The notes under the pieces: generated by a model | Seen by the model: only the letters and a program-made list of their open reading frames with translations | What the model was told of the DNA's origin: nothing | Databases searched by the model: none | Part shown: positions 45,830 to 59,459 of the stretch, piece after piece | Layout: every line of letters starts with the position of its first letter | Position numbering within the stretch: position 1 is the stretch's first letter | Position numbers and translations under genes: made by a program | Assembly (NCBI GenBank): GCA_002812745.2 | Contig: NCSJ02000002.1 | Span: 351,795-415,794, forward strand | From: Scytalidium lignicola | Lineage: Eukaryota > Ascomycota > Leotiomycetes | Length of the DNA: 64,000 bases | Reading direction: 5' to 3'

Positions 45830-48800
45830 ATGTCTTCTGCCGACTCTTCGGACGATGATATACCATTGGCAAGAACAAATGGACGTGGTATGTCTTGCTT
45901 TTCTCTTGTTTAATTGTCTTCATTCTCTTTTCGCGCCACAAAACTGAGCCTTGCTGGGATATCCTCTTCATTAGCATCTCAGCGTTTCAGCATTGACACT
46001 TGTTAGAATATTTATAATAGTGCTACTTAACTAATCTATTTCCTTTCTTTAGTCTCTGAAACTCATATCTCAAAAGGTACGGATAAGGCTATGGAGAACG
46101 GAAGGGGAACGAAGGGCTACGCACCTGCAGGCGTCTCGATTCGTAACGGGCCAGTTCTTGATGATTCAATGGACGTAGATGAGCCTAGTACGAATGGTGC
46201 GGCAAAGCGTAAATCACGAAGCAGCGTCTCTAAAACTGTCAATTATACTGTTGATAGGAGTGATGCTGAAAGTGAGGAGGATCTCGGACCCATTGTAAGC
46301 GTGCTCCGGCTCACACTTCTTTACCACACCTAGAATACCTCTTACAGTTGTGTTTTCCCTCATCATACTAACCTTTGGTCAGGCTAAACGACAGAGGACT
46401 TTCAAGAAAGCAGTTGAATCTGAGTCCGATGATGATATTCCACTGGCCAAAAAGCGCAAGAACTCTGGCAAATTACCTCCAAAAGTGACAGCAACCTCAA
46501 TCGGAGAGGAATCAAATGATGACGATGAACCCCTCACCACAAAACTAGCAAGGGAAAAGGCCGGTATAGAGAAGAAAGCTGACAAGGAAGCTAAGGCTAT
46601 CCGGGCTAAAGAGGCTAAGGCTAAGAAATCAACGCCAAAGAAACAGATAAAAAAGGAGGAGTCCGATAGCGAAGAAGATGTTAAACCTAAAACCAAGAGG
46701 AAATTAGGTGCCAAAAAGACAACTGAAATAAAGGACGAATCCGATTCTGACATTCCATTAACAAAAAGGTCTGCTAAGAAACAGACCAATGGAAAGATCA
46801 AGTCGGAGTCCGCTACTCCGGCCAAGAAAGGAAAGGCCAAAGAAGAGTCGAAGGAGGCCAGTGAAGAAGCTGACGAGGTATATCGATGGTGGGACGCTCC
46901 GAAGAAGGAAGATGACAGTATTAAGTGGGAGACTTTAGAGCACAACGGCGTCATCTTCCCACCGCTTTACGAGCCGCTACCTAATAACGTGAAGTTATAC
47001 TATGCTGATATCCCTCTCACTTTATCTTTGGAAGCAGAGGAAATTGCGGGTTTTTTTGGAGCTATGTTGAATTCTACACATAACGTTGAAAACGTGACTT
47101 TCCAGNAAAAATTTCTTTGCGGATTTCACTGAAGAAGTCAAGAAGACTGGTGGTGCCAAAGATCCACAAGGAAAGCAGGTGGCCATTAAAGAGTTCTCTA
47201 AGTTGGATTTCGGGAAAATCTTCGAATATTATGATGGAAAGAACCAAGCAAAAAAGGCACGGTCTTCAGCTGAAAAGAAAGCGGAAAAGGCGGCTAAAGA
47301 TGCTATTGAGGCCCCTTATACGACATGTGTCTGGGATGGTCGTAAAGAACAAGTGGGCAATTTTCGTGTTGAACCGCCTGGGCTTTTTCGTGGTAGAGGT
47401 GAGCATCCCAAAACCGGGAAGGTTAAGAGACGAGTCATGCCAGAACAAATCACGATCAACATCGGCAAGGAAGCCAAAGTTCCGGCACCTCCTGAAGGTC
47501 ACAAATGGAAAACTATCCAACATGACAACAAAGCTACTTGGCTTGCTATGTGGCAAGAGAATATCAACGGGGCATATAAATATGTTATGCTTGCAGCAAA
47601 GAGCAGTATCAAAGGCCAGAGTGATTTCAAGAAGTTCGAGAAAGCAAGAGAACTCAAGAAACATATCGACAGAATACGGAAAGACTACACAAAAGATCTT
47701 TCATCACTGCTTATGGCTGATCGTCAGCGTGCTACTGCCGTATATTTAATCGATAAGTTCGCCTTGCGAGCTGGTAACGAAAAGGATACTGAAAACGAAG
47801 CCGAGACTGTTGGATGCTGTTCACTAAAATATGAACATGTAACACTCAAGCCACCGAATACCGTTATTTTTGATTTCCTCGGAAAGGATAGTATCCGGTT
47901 CTACGATGAAGTCACAGTCGATCCATTAGTCTTTAAGAACTTGAAGATTTTCAAGAAACCTCCTAAGCAGGAAGGTGATGATATCTTCGACCGTCTCAAT
48001 GTAAGTACGCGATTTTATCCAACTTGATTTCTGCTAACCGCAAGAGACTGCTCAACTCAATAAACACCTTACAAACTACATGCCTGGACTCACTGCCAAA
48101 GTATTCCGTACTTATAACGCATCCTACACAATGTCCACCTTACTTCAGGAATTAAAAGTCACCGATTTGACAATTCCTGAGAAGATCAAACTCTACAATG
48201 ATTGCAATCGTAAGGTTGCAATTCTTTGCAACCACAAACGGACAGTTGGAGCTACTCACGAAGCTCAAATGGAGAAGATGGGAGACAGGGTAAGTTAGCT
48301 TAACATGGATGTATCAACTTTAGTACAAGCTAATTCCAAAATAGATCAAAGGTTTAAGGTACCAGAAGTGGCGAACCAAGCAAATGATCCTAAACATTGA
48401 ACCTAAGCAGAAGAAGAAGAAGGGAGCTGAATGGTTCGAGTTGGATCCAGATCTTGATGAAGCCTGGATTCTCGAACACCAAGCGTATCTTGTCCAGGAA
48501 CAGCGTACAAAGATCGAAAAGAAGTTCCAGAAAGATAACGAAAAACTCGCTGCCGAAGGCAAGAAGGAGATGAAAGCCAAGGAGCTGAGCGAGAGACTTG
48601 AAGCTGCTACCGAACTGGAACAGAAATTCAAGAAGGAGAACAAAACAAAGAAGATTGAGGCAGAAGGAAAATCCCCAAGTGTTGAAAAGCTTGAAACTGC
48701 CATCACAAAGATTGACGAACGCATCAAGGTCATGACTCTACAAGCCGAAGACCGAGAGGGTAACAAAGAAGTTGCTCTTGGCACTAGTAAAATCGTAAGT

Positions 48801-48985
48801 GGAAACACTCCCATGTGGGGGACTCGCTCACTGACTATTGATAGAATTATATTGATCCTCGTCTCACTGTTGTGTTTTCCAAAAAGTTCAACGTTCCGAT
48901 TGAGAAATTCTTTTCGAAAACCCTCCGTGAGAAGTTTACCTGGGCCATCGAGTCAGTTGGAGTTGAAGAGGACTGGGAGTTTTAA
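45830..48985 (+). CDS. TOP1: DNA topoisomerase I (type IB), frame broken by an N
   Basis: Nuclear type IB topoisomerase that relaxes supercoils in transcription and replication. Exons 45830..45887, 46053..46294, 46383..48000, 48047..48289, 48345..48794 and 48845..48985 give 916 residues if the single N at 47106 is dropped; with it counted, exon 3 shifts frame. The N-terminal third is charged and Lys-rich (nuclear targeting) with repeated [13 protein letters not shown] motifs. The core follows (DWxPP-type region [37 protein letters not shown] with catalytic Arg and Lys, and the [10 protein letters not shown] loop), then a coiled-coil linker. The catalytic tyrosine is Tyr872 in SKINYIDPRL, formed across the last intron. 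It diverges from ATP3. Confidence 0.94.
47106..47106. other. TOP1: Ambiguous base causing apparent frameshift
   Basis: A single N before AAAAATTTC. Omitting it restores a continuous TOP1 frame through the conserved [10 protein letters not shown] region, so it looks like an inserted assembly placeholder, not a real base. Confidence 0.85.
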
Positions 48986-49584
48986 ATATCCGGTCATTTT
49001 CCCCCTTAGCGAAGATAGCCAACATGACTTGGTACGTTGAATGGGCTTATTTATTTCACTTCAGCATGCAGCCCACGCAGTCCAGATCGTTATGTTTATA
49101 GTTACAATGGATATGGGGTTGGTTGGTATTCTTTTGGGATAGAGGTTGGCCGTTGGGTAACGACTTCAACACATGACCATGGGTCAAATTAGAACTCACC
49201 TGCTATGCTTACTAGGGCGGGGTTCTTCATTGATCAATTGATCAAAAACCTACTCTTTTTGTATTTGTCTTCTGCGTGTTTCTCCTGCGTTTACATGCTT
49301 ATCTTACCTAAAAGATGCATCTAGACCGAAAAAAAAAATTTAGAAAGATGCATTTACATTCAGACTGTAAACNAAAAAAAAGACTTTAAATCAAGTTCTC
49401 TCTATCTAGTTAAATGATTTCTGGTGTTAGTTAATAAGGACTCTCGGCACCAAAAAGGATATTCGTCACGTTTATCGCGAGCCAGGTTGCCTATCTTAGC
49501 TTAATTTGTAGAACATCGTATGCACAGGTTCACGCCATTCCTCCCCAACACCATTACTTTTACCGTCTCTCAACACCGGGCTCA
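48986..49584. other. Intergenic region, TOP1 to COQ6
   Basis: About 600 bases holding the TOP1 3' end and the COQ6 promoter, with one N beside an A run at 49373. No other feature recognised. Confidence 0.5.
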
Positions 49585-51132
49585 ATGGCTCTAGGAACGC
49601 GGCAGCTAGGTGGCTATGTCTGCCGCAGCTGTTACCAGCAACTTCGACGTCAAAGAAGAAGCTATGCTACTTCAGCACTCAAGCCAGAGATCTACGATGT
49701 CGTATGTGTAGGAGGAGGGCCAGCAGGTCTTAGTCTTCTCGCCGCACTCCGTAAGTCAAGCCCATTAATATTTTTCTTCAATTGACTATACAATTACTTT
49801 TTAAGGGCTAACTCCAAGTGAAAAACATTTCCAGGCTCCTCGCCAGTGACATCTAACCTTCGAATCGCCCTGATTGAATCCCAAGATCTCGCCCCGCTCC
49901 GCAGTTGGTCCCTCCCGTCGACACAGTATTCTAACCGCTGCATCTCCCTCACGCCTTCGTCTGTGTCTTTTCTCGCCCGCATTGGTGCGTGGGATCATAT
50001 CCATGCTTCGCGCGTTCAGCCGTACCCTGAAATGCAGGCCTGGGATGGGTTGACGGGGAGCAGGATCGAATTTAGTTGGCCTGCGACGACAGCGAATGGT
50101 GGCAAGACAATTGCGTACATGAGTGAGAATCTGAATGTGACGTCTGCGTTGATGAAGAGGATTGATGAACTTGGCGGGGTGGAAGTGCTCGATAAGACGA
50201 AAGTCGAGAATATCGTCCTTGGAGAAGAGACAGAAGATGCAGATCTCAGGAGCTGGCCCGTTGTGAGGGTCAGTGATGGTAGACAGCTTACTGCTAGACT
50301 ACTTGTTGGTGCAGATGGAGCTAATAGTCCTGTGAGGACTTTTGCGGGGATAGAGTCTCGTGGGTGGGATTATGATCGTCATGGCGTGGTAGCTACGCTT
50401 CAAATGGAGGGGCCGGGATGGGGAGGAGAACAGTCTAAGACTGCATACCAGAGATTCCTACCTACTGGTCCTGTAGCCATGCTTCCGTTGCCGGGGAACT
50501 TTTCTACTCTTGTGTGGTCTACTACGCCTTCTCATGCTACGCTTCTGAAATCCTTGGCGCCAAAGGACTTCGTTGCTATGGTTAATGCGGCGTTTAGACT
50601 TTCACCTGTTGATCTTGCTTATATGCATACTATAAATGAAGGTCAGAACGACGAGGTCTCTTGGAGATTACAGCATACAAAGGTTGATAACCAGCGGATC
50701 CCTCAAACGGTAGTTGGTGTCCAGGAAGGCAGTGTGGCGTCTTTTCCATTAAAGATGCGCCATGCTGATACATATATTGGTGAGCGGGTGGCTCTCGTTG
50801 GAGATGCAGCTCACACCGTTCATCCACTTGCAGGACAGGGGCTAAATCAGGGGCAAGGAGACGTGGAGAGTTTGGTTCAGACTATTGAGTCTGCAGTGTC
50901 TCATGGACAGGATATCGGGGTGCAAATGTCTTTGGAACCGTATAATGCTCAGAGGTATATGGCAAATCATGTACTCCTTGGAGTGTGTGACAAGCTACAT
51001 AAGTTGTATTCTGTGGAAAGTGGACCACTAGTTCCTCTCAGAAGTATCGGGTTGAGAGCAGTCAATGCTTTGGGCCCCATGAAGCAATTCTTCATGGAAC
51101 AGGCTTCAGGGAGTGGAGCCAAGTTCTTGTAA
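49585..51132 (+). CDS. COQ6: Ubiquinone biosynthesis monooxygenase COQ6
   Basis: Flavin monooxygenase of the UbiH/COQ6 family that C5-hydroxylates the ubiquinone ring precursor in the CoQ synthome on the mitochondrial inner membrane. Two exons, 49585..49750 and 49835..51132, give 487 residues. A presequence with RRQRRSYATS precedes the FAD dinucleotide loop VVCVGGGPAGLSLLAAL. The intron falls just after this loop (ALR|SSPVTSN). Later motifs: STQYSNRCISL, the LLVGADGANSPVR block and the second FAD motif ALVGDAAHTVHPLAGQGLNQG. The C-terminus ends near the usual position. It converges on the E2 gene. Confidence 0.94.
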
Positions 51133-51451
51133 TCATCTGTATATATAAGATAAAACCTGTAAAGTAGAGCAGTGTAAATAATAATAAAAACCATCTTCAA
51201 AGTCTTTTTTCTGCAGCTCTATGTCCGATCCCAAACAGACACCATCGCCACTGACTCGGGCATAGATCCCTATATCCCGTTAACGCCATCGCAAAGAATG
51301 CTACATCAGAAACCCCTCCAGACGTCAAACCAGATATATATGTCTTGTAATCCTGCTCCTTCATCATCACCATCATGGATGCAGGAGTAGTTATAAATAA
51401 ATAAATTAAAAAAAGAGGACAACTCCTCCGGATCCACCCCGAATCCTGTCA
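51133..51451. other. Convergent intergenic region
   Basis: About 320 bases between the stops of COQ6 and the E2 gene; probably both 3' UTRs. Confidence 0.5.
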
Positions 51452-52065
51452 TCAAACGGTATTGTCATGATAATAGAAATCAATATCCCTTGGCCTTCGT
51501 CTATTGTTCAGCACGAAACTCTCATCGCCCTCTGGTCGTTCATTCTTGCTATTCCCGGTCAACATGCTTTGTATACTCATGCAGATGCTTTCGACGTTCT
51601 GCACTGGACTCCAACCTTGAGTTCCCAGGAGATCGAGACAAATGATGCCGTTGGAGTAGATATGCGGGTGCATCGGTACCGGACGATCCGAAGTGTTGAC
51701 AAAAGTTACTTCAGGCGGTTCTATATACGATTGGGCGTCAGTTGTTGTTTCTGGTCCAACAGAATGAATGAATGAAAAGAAGCGAGGGCTAAAAAATTAC
51801 CAATGGGATAACTGCTATTGAATTTGAATTTGAGACGGTATATTTGGTTCATATATAGTGGATTCGCATCTAAAACTTGGATATCGAGGAGCCATTCCTG
51901 GAAGTCGGGAGCTGAGACGAGGGTTATGCCTGGTGGTAGGCTGGCGTGAATCTACAGGAATGTGGTCAGCAGTTAATGTTTTGAAGAGAACATCTTTGAC
52001 CTTGATGACATTACCTTGGCCAGCTCCTTCCCTAGGCGTTTCGATGCAAAACCGTGTGCCGACAT
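51452..52065 (-). CDS. UBE2W-type ubiquitin-conjugating enzyme E2
   Basis: Ubiquitin-conjugating enzyme of the UBE2W/UBC16 type. Exons 52015..52065, 51801..51951 and 51452..51720 give 156 residues. The UBC fold is complete: KRLGKELAKIHASLPPG helix, WLLDIQVLDANPLY strands, SSYPIEPPEVTFV, then the active-site region MHPHIYSNGIICLDLL with the catalytic Cys near residue 95. Standard E2s carry HPN; the HPH here is the mark of UBE2W, which in animals attaches ubiquitin to protein N-termini. The C-terminal NRRRPRDIDFYYHDNTV also resembles the UBE2W tail (YHDDTC). N-terminal ubiquitylation in this fungus is inference. Confidence 0.92.
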
Positions 52066-53349
52066 CTTTAAACCACCTTGCTGCGCGTTGCGCCTGATGT
52101 CAGGCTGAATGGTGCGTTGAGAATCAGAATGCGGGTTTGTTTTGGGAGAAAAGGAAAATTAAAGTTGAGGTCGAAAGAGGGGTCGTTGTGACTGTACGTG
52201 ACGACGTAGGCTACCGAGAAAATGAGAGCAAGAGCCGTCAATTACCTAGGAGTCCTTTCTAGTAGATGAGGTTCTTTTCTGAGAGGAAGCTCTCTGCGTG
52301 TGCTGGAGAGATGGGCAGATGCAAAGTGAAGCATTTGTTTCTGACGGCAAGGTCGAGAGCTTATCGATAGCGCCGTGCAGCAAACCTAGGCGAGGCCGTC
52401 AGGCGTCATAACACCGCAGTACAACGGTACGTGCCTCCGTACAGTACGTACAAAAGGTACGAAATAAGGTTCCTATTACAGTTCGAGTTCGAGTTCCTGT
52501 TACAGTAGGTGGTCCTGCTAGTCCTGCTAGTCCTGGTACTGCTACTGCTACTGCTACTGTATCTCCCGGCCAGCAAGCAGCAATGACGAGTACAAAACCT
52601 CATTTGAGACACATTGTCGCGAGAATGTAAACGGCCATCCCCGAGGTCTGCCACGAATGCAACAATGTAAAGCTCCAGCGTCAATGAGAATCAATGAGAT
52701 TCGTATCTACTACCATTGGCAATCTTGACAACCCTGACAATCAAGCCCTATGACGGCTTCTTGCATCTCTTGACTGTGACGCTGCAAACTGAGGAAGCTC
52801 TCTTTCTGGTGTATTTTTTGATAGAGAAGCACGCGCTTGGACGCCCAAACCGAGTTGCTCAGCCACACCACTGCCCGTTGCCGCCAAGCCTCGTTCGCAG
52901 TCAGCGCCAGTTCTGCCACTCTGCCCCTCCCAACCCTGCTGGACTGCGGCTGACGACCGGGTCGAAGATCAGATCAACAGCTCAGCCTTCGTTCTCGACA
53001 CTGGCTGCGGTTGGTTGTGTGCCCCTTAAACCTCCTCTCTCATCTTATTGTGCATCTTTAAATTCTTAAGCAAGACCGGGCTCCATCCCGTAGCTGCTGT
53101 TCTGCTCCATCCTTTCTTTTTCCCACGTACCTCGTGCGTCAGAATTAGGCCGTATCTGCTGCAGCAAGGGGTCGAACACCAACCCCGCGATCCAGATAAC
53201 CTTCCAAGAGTTTCATAAAACTCAAAAGCCGCCAACGTGACAAGCTTTTGCACGTGTGCAAGGTTTAGAGATCGAAAGGAAATCCAGCTCTCTGGAAGTA
53301 GAAGAAACTCGTTCAATTGGGTTTCTTTGCACTTCTCTTTTAAATCACC
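52066..53349. other. Divergent intergenic region, E2 and CaM kinase
   Basis: About 1.28 kb. Contains a GTAC-rich block (52439-52451), CTGCTA-type microsatellite sequence near 52513-52559 and CT-rich DNA before the kinase start. No gene recognised. Confidence 0.5.
52537..52559. repeat. TACTGC hexanucleotide repeat
   Basis: Nearly four tandem copies of a TACTGC unit, following an imperfect CCTGCTAGT duplication. Confidence 0.75.
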
Positions 53350-54995
<1,646 letters not shown>

Positions 54996-55210
54996 TTGGG
55001 AATCATTGGGCGTTTGGAGAAATCGAATTGGATAAAGATGAATTTTTTTTTCTTTCTTCTTTTTCTTTGTAGCTCTTTGTAGCTATTTGTAGCTCTTCTT
55101 TGCTAGTGTGATACCAGAAAAATTTAAAANGGGGGGGGAGTGTTTCTTATATTCCCTCATATCTTTGATTATTGGGCTGCGGGCCACTTAGTTAAACGGG
55201 CATGAGAACC

Positions 55211-55246
<36 letters not shown>
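55211..55246. repeat. GTA trinucleotide microsatellite
   Basis: Twelve perfect tandem GTA units in non-coding DNA. Confidence 0.95.
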
Positions 55247-55493
55247 TCAAGTCATCTCAAACCTCGCCTTTAAATTCACGGTTAGCTGCCCTAAATAAAA
55301 TATATGTGATGATTTTGATTTTTATATTTTACGAGGTATAGTAATAGCTATGCACAATTTTACTAAGAGCCAATAGACGGGCAAATACTTTAAACAATAA
55401 CATCTTTAATATAGCGTCAACGCAGAAAGCTTACACACCCACCCACCCAGTCACATCACAAGACTCTCTCTACTCTCGCAGTTAACACACTTA

Positions 55494-55510
55494 ACAGTAC
55501 AGTACAGTAC
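55494..55510. repeat. ACAGT pentamer tandem repeat
   Basis: Three and a half tandem copies of ACAGT (same phase family as AGTAC), one of many such blocks in this window's non-coding DNA. Confidence 0.8.
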
Positions 55511-56691
55511 ATCAAAGTTTAATTACTCAACAAAGCCAAAGTCAAAGTCAAATCAAGTCTAAAATTCCAAGTAAGAATATATATATAAACGCAATTTATA
55601 CTAGAAAAAGAAAAGAGAACTAATCTTTCCTCGCCTTAATACACACATAACACACAGAACATATTTACCCAAGAAAATTCCAATCTCTTTCATTTTTTTC
55701 ATATTTCAATCAAAAATTACATCACATCACGTCACGTCATTACGTTCCTAAATTCACACACNAAAAAAACAAAAACAAAAAAACTCCTCCCAATCTTTCA
55801 AAATCTTTCACATTTCAGATATCAGTTCTCAATTCAAAAGCNAAAAAAAGGGCAAATCGAAGCTAACCACCCAGACCCAAAATACTATGGTGTATATGTG
55901 TGTGTGCCATCATCACATCAGCATGAAAAAAAGAACACAAAAAATGAATGGTTTTCGAATAAATACAGCTGATTACACCACCACCTATTTCGCAGAGAAA
56001 CAATCCCATGTACTTGCCGTCTTCCCTCGAAAAAGATATAAAATATGTATGTATATATTGTGCTGGAAAAAGGATATCCTCCAAAACAATGCTTCCCGCT
56101 GATTTGCTGGACCCCCTTTTGTGCTGTTTGCTGCTGTTGCTATTGCTGCTGCTGCTCCTGATTTCTGCTGTACAAAGAATATTCAAATTCCACCCCGGTA
56201 TCAGAAAATGCTATGGGATATGAACGAGGAAAAACAAGCTCCCAACTCCAGAGAGGATGATGAGGTATATCCAAGGAAAATGACAAGGCAAGTTGTTGAT
56301 GATAAGCCATTTAAGCCCCCAAAGTCATAGAGCCTCAAGCAAAAAACAAAAGTAACAAGAAAAGCGCGCTCATTTTTTTCCCATTAACTCTTGTGATTTC
56401 GTCCGATTCCCAATAAGCAGATTTCCCAAACCTCGTGAAAAGCCGATCCCTATGTGTGGTGTATGTGGTGTAATAGGTCACCTTCTTGTTCTCTTATTCT
56501 TCCTTTTTTTCTTTTTTACTCAGAACAAGGATTTGAAAATATCATTACTCCTCTCTTTCTTAGCGATAGTTCCCATGCCATTTAAGAGCAAGACATTATC
56601 CACCAAAAACTCCAGAATAAACCCAACTTTGCCTTGCTATTTATGATTTCCCTCTATCGTCGGGATTACCGTTATAGTCGACAGAAGTTGC

Positions 56692-59459
56692 TCATCCACT
56701 CATAAGGCTGCTCTTCTTCCTGCCAAGTCCACTAAAACTGAACCGCTCTTTCTTGGCCTTGTCATGCTTCTCGGGGGTCTGTGGTCCTGGAAGACCCTCC
56801 AGGGCCGTGTCCGAGCTATCGGCACTCTTATTATTCAGGAACCCAAAGCTTTTCCTACTCATACTCTTGCTGCCCTTGTGATTCCGTGATAGTGCACTCA
56901 TACTGAAGCCAGATCCGTGGCCATTACTATGACCATTACCATTGCCATTACCATTTCCGGTGCCGTTCACACTCTCGTTTGTCGTTGGAATAGGTGGTGT
57001 TGGGATGCTATAAGATAGAGATGATGCGGAGGCAGGCGCAGATATGGATGTGGCGGATGGAGTGCTGGCGACCTCTTTCTTACGCTTGGCTTCCTCCTCT
57101 GCCGCGGATTTCTTGCTGAGTTCCAACACTTTCTTCATATCTTCCTCTTGGCTCTTTAATGCATTTCTCCGATTTTGATCCATCTCCTTCCGCTTCTTCT
57201 CTTCTGCCTTTATTCTATCCTTCTCAGCAGCCTTTCTCATCTTCTCGGCCTCCTTTTCAGCCTTCTTTTCCCTCTCTTTCTCTTCCTTCGTCTTTACGGT
57301 GATCTTTGGCACGGTTACTGATGGAAGACTGGGCGGTGTAGCTGGCATTGGAGGAACTGGGGGTCGAGGAGAACTTGCTGTAATGGGAAGAGGCGCGCTA
57401 ACTGCATGGTCAAGCGATGAAAATCCTGTGTTCTCATCAATAGGAGTGATAGGGGTCGTAGTCTGATGCGACAGGGCTGATATGGGAATGGTTCCGTTTG
57501 TTTGCGTGTGAGCGAGAGCTAGACCAGCCTCCTTCTCTGCAAGAGCTACTTCCGCTGCTCCTTCAGCCTCTTGCTCCTTCCTCATCGCCTCGTAGGTGGT
57601 TTCCTGATAGAAGAGAACATAGGCACATGCCATGCCTGGCTTGTCGCCGAAGAAATTTCGTACGTAGTGCTTGTCGACCGGTTCGACCATTTCGTCGTCA
57701 AAGAGTAGCCATCCTCGGTCTGGAGTCTTGACCACAGAGACATAATGGCCATGGTAGGCGTTGCCTCCGATATGGACCACTACAGCGTAGAGCTCGTACA
57801 GGCGATCAGGATCTTCGGCATCGTCGGTCGTGTTGAACATCCGTAGATGGTAAGGATAGACGACTCGATGGAACAGTTTCTGTAAGCGGGTCATATCTTC
57901 GGTGTATTTGAATCTCTTCAGATGAAGCGCTAGGATTTTTGGTAGTCGTTTGAGCTTCATGCGCTTCTCCGCCTCCTGCAGGCCGCCGCAGTTGTCGCAA
58001 TGGAATTTGTTTCTTTCGCAGAGCATCTCCTCGGCGGAGAACTTGCGTAAACAGGAGGTGACGGATGAGTGCTGATCTAGATCGATGGACAAGTCCAAAA
58101 AGGTCTCATCACGTTGAGATGCCGTCTCGCACGTTAAGCACTTGGTCTCGGAGGTCAAGACTCCCTCGAAGATCTCGTGGACCCAGCCTGTGCCTGGGGA
58201 TCGGGTGCCACTTTGCAGTCCCATCGCATTAGCCGCGGCCGACAGGCTGGCATCGGTGACACCATTCTCCTTGGGGGGCTCCAATTCTCGCAATCGCGCC
58301 GAGTTTGCTTCAACATTAGCGATGATGGCGTTAAGTACCAGTCCGTAGAACTCGTGGGCATCTTGATGCATCGACGTCCGAAACATCTCGTTATCGCGCT
58401 TGAAGATTTCCAAAAAGCGTTGGGGACTGAGCACACCGGTTCGTGATGGACTGTTGATGAGGGCTATGAAGATATCCTTCAAGGCTGTAAAGGTCGACTC
58501 TTCCATGCCGTACTGGCTTGCATTCTCGTACGTCAGCTCTAAGATGGGTCCTGCTAGCATGGCCTGCTTCTTCTTGTACTCGGGTGAGTCTGGCTTATCC
58601 TCTGGCCTCTGGCCTGGTTGTCCTGGAGGTGGCGGTTGTCCCGAGTTGACTTGCTGTCTCCTTTTCATGGCCTCCGCGGCGGATAGTCCCTTGGTTTTGG
58701 ACTGAGTTGGCGAAGCAGCACCATTCTGCTGGGCCCGTATTTGTATATTGTAATGAGACTGTCCATTTGGTGTATCCAGAGGAGAGTGCGGTGGGTATTT
58801 AAGAACATTTTCTCGAAATGGCATCGAGTAGTATAGAGCTTGCACTATAGAGTTACAGTAACTGGGCAAGAGTCAGTTTCAACCCCCCAATGCGAATCTA
58901 ATCTAATAGTAAAAACTCCAGTGCAATGCAATCCACATACCATGTATTTCCAAACTGGAATTTTTCGAACAATTAGCCAATACATCCATTTTGAAATGAT
59001 ATTTAAAAAATGAAGGGAGTATTTGAGAGGGGAAGGAGAGTGCACACATTTTCCATGCCAAAAAACTTATCCGTTCCATCGTTCCGTAGTGGGCCTGCAT
59101 TCTGCAGCATCTTCAGCAAGGGAGTGATCTCTGGTTCTGGTTCCACATGGTTTTTGGATTTGGTCGGAGACGTGACACTCGAAGTGACGGTACTCTGTAA
59201 AAAGATTCAAACACCACCAAAGGTCAGCCAAATGTTTCCCGTAAGTATAAGAGGTATACCCGCGCTGGGCGCTCAGATCCAATCCAATCCAATCCAATCC
59301 AACATCTCCCTGATTTCCTTCCTTGCTTCCCTCGGAAATCAAGAACGCGGGTTACCAGGTAGAACCTCCCTTCTTCACGAGAAGACCAAAGAAAAAGAAA
59401 CACAGGGATTCATTACTGACCGACGAGTTCGATTTCAACTTATTGAGAAACCCAGCCAT
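56692..59459 (-). CDS. creB: CreB-type ubiquitin carboxyl-terminal hydrolase
   Basis: Deubiquitinase of the USP12/46 group; in Aspergillus CreB works with the WD40 protein CreC in carbon catabolite repression. Exons 59421..59459, 59048..59194, a 14-base microexon 58941..58954 and 56692..58861 give 789 residues. Start [13 protein letters not shown]. The Cys box [17 protein letters not shown] straddles two introns, and the catalytic Cys codon is split TG|T. Other USP motifs: the [12 protein letters not shown] helix, zinc ligands CLTC and [14 protein letters not shown], and the His box [14 protein letters not shown] with WLLFDDEMV. The C-terminal 300 residues hold a Lys/Glu coiled coil and Ser/Pro-rich tail, as in known CreB. 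Phases of all exons agree. Confidence 0.93.
58941..58954 (-). other. creB: 14-base microexon of creB
   Basis: TTTGGAAATACATG between a 93-base intron (GTGTGC..TTCCAG) and a 79-base intron (GTATGT..GCCCAG). It encodes Phe-Gly-Asn-Thr and the first two bases of the catalytic Cys codon. Confidence 0.88.
59277..59302. repeat. AATCC tandem repeat in creB intron 1
   Basis: About five tandem AATCC units, lying inside the first creB intron (59195-59420). Confidence 0.85.

Larger units (their letters stand above)
54996..56691. other. Convergent intergenic region with microsatellites
   Basis: About 1.7 kb of AT-rich DNA between the kinase and CreB 3' ends. Includes a GTA repeat, a pentamer AGTAC block and Ns at 55130, 55762 and 55842, all next to homopolymers. 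No gene recognised. Confidence 0.55.

Noticed and set aside
46379..46954. 191-residue Ser-rich frame opposite TOP1
   Set aside because: Antisense shadow of the Lys/Glu-rich TOP1 N-terminal region.
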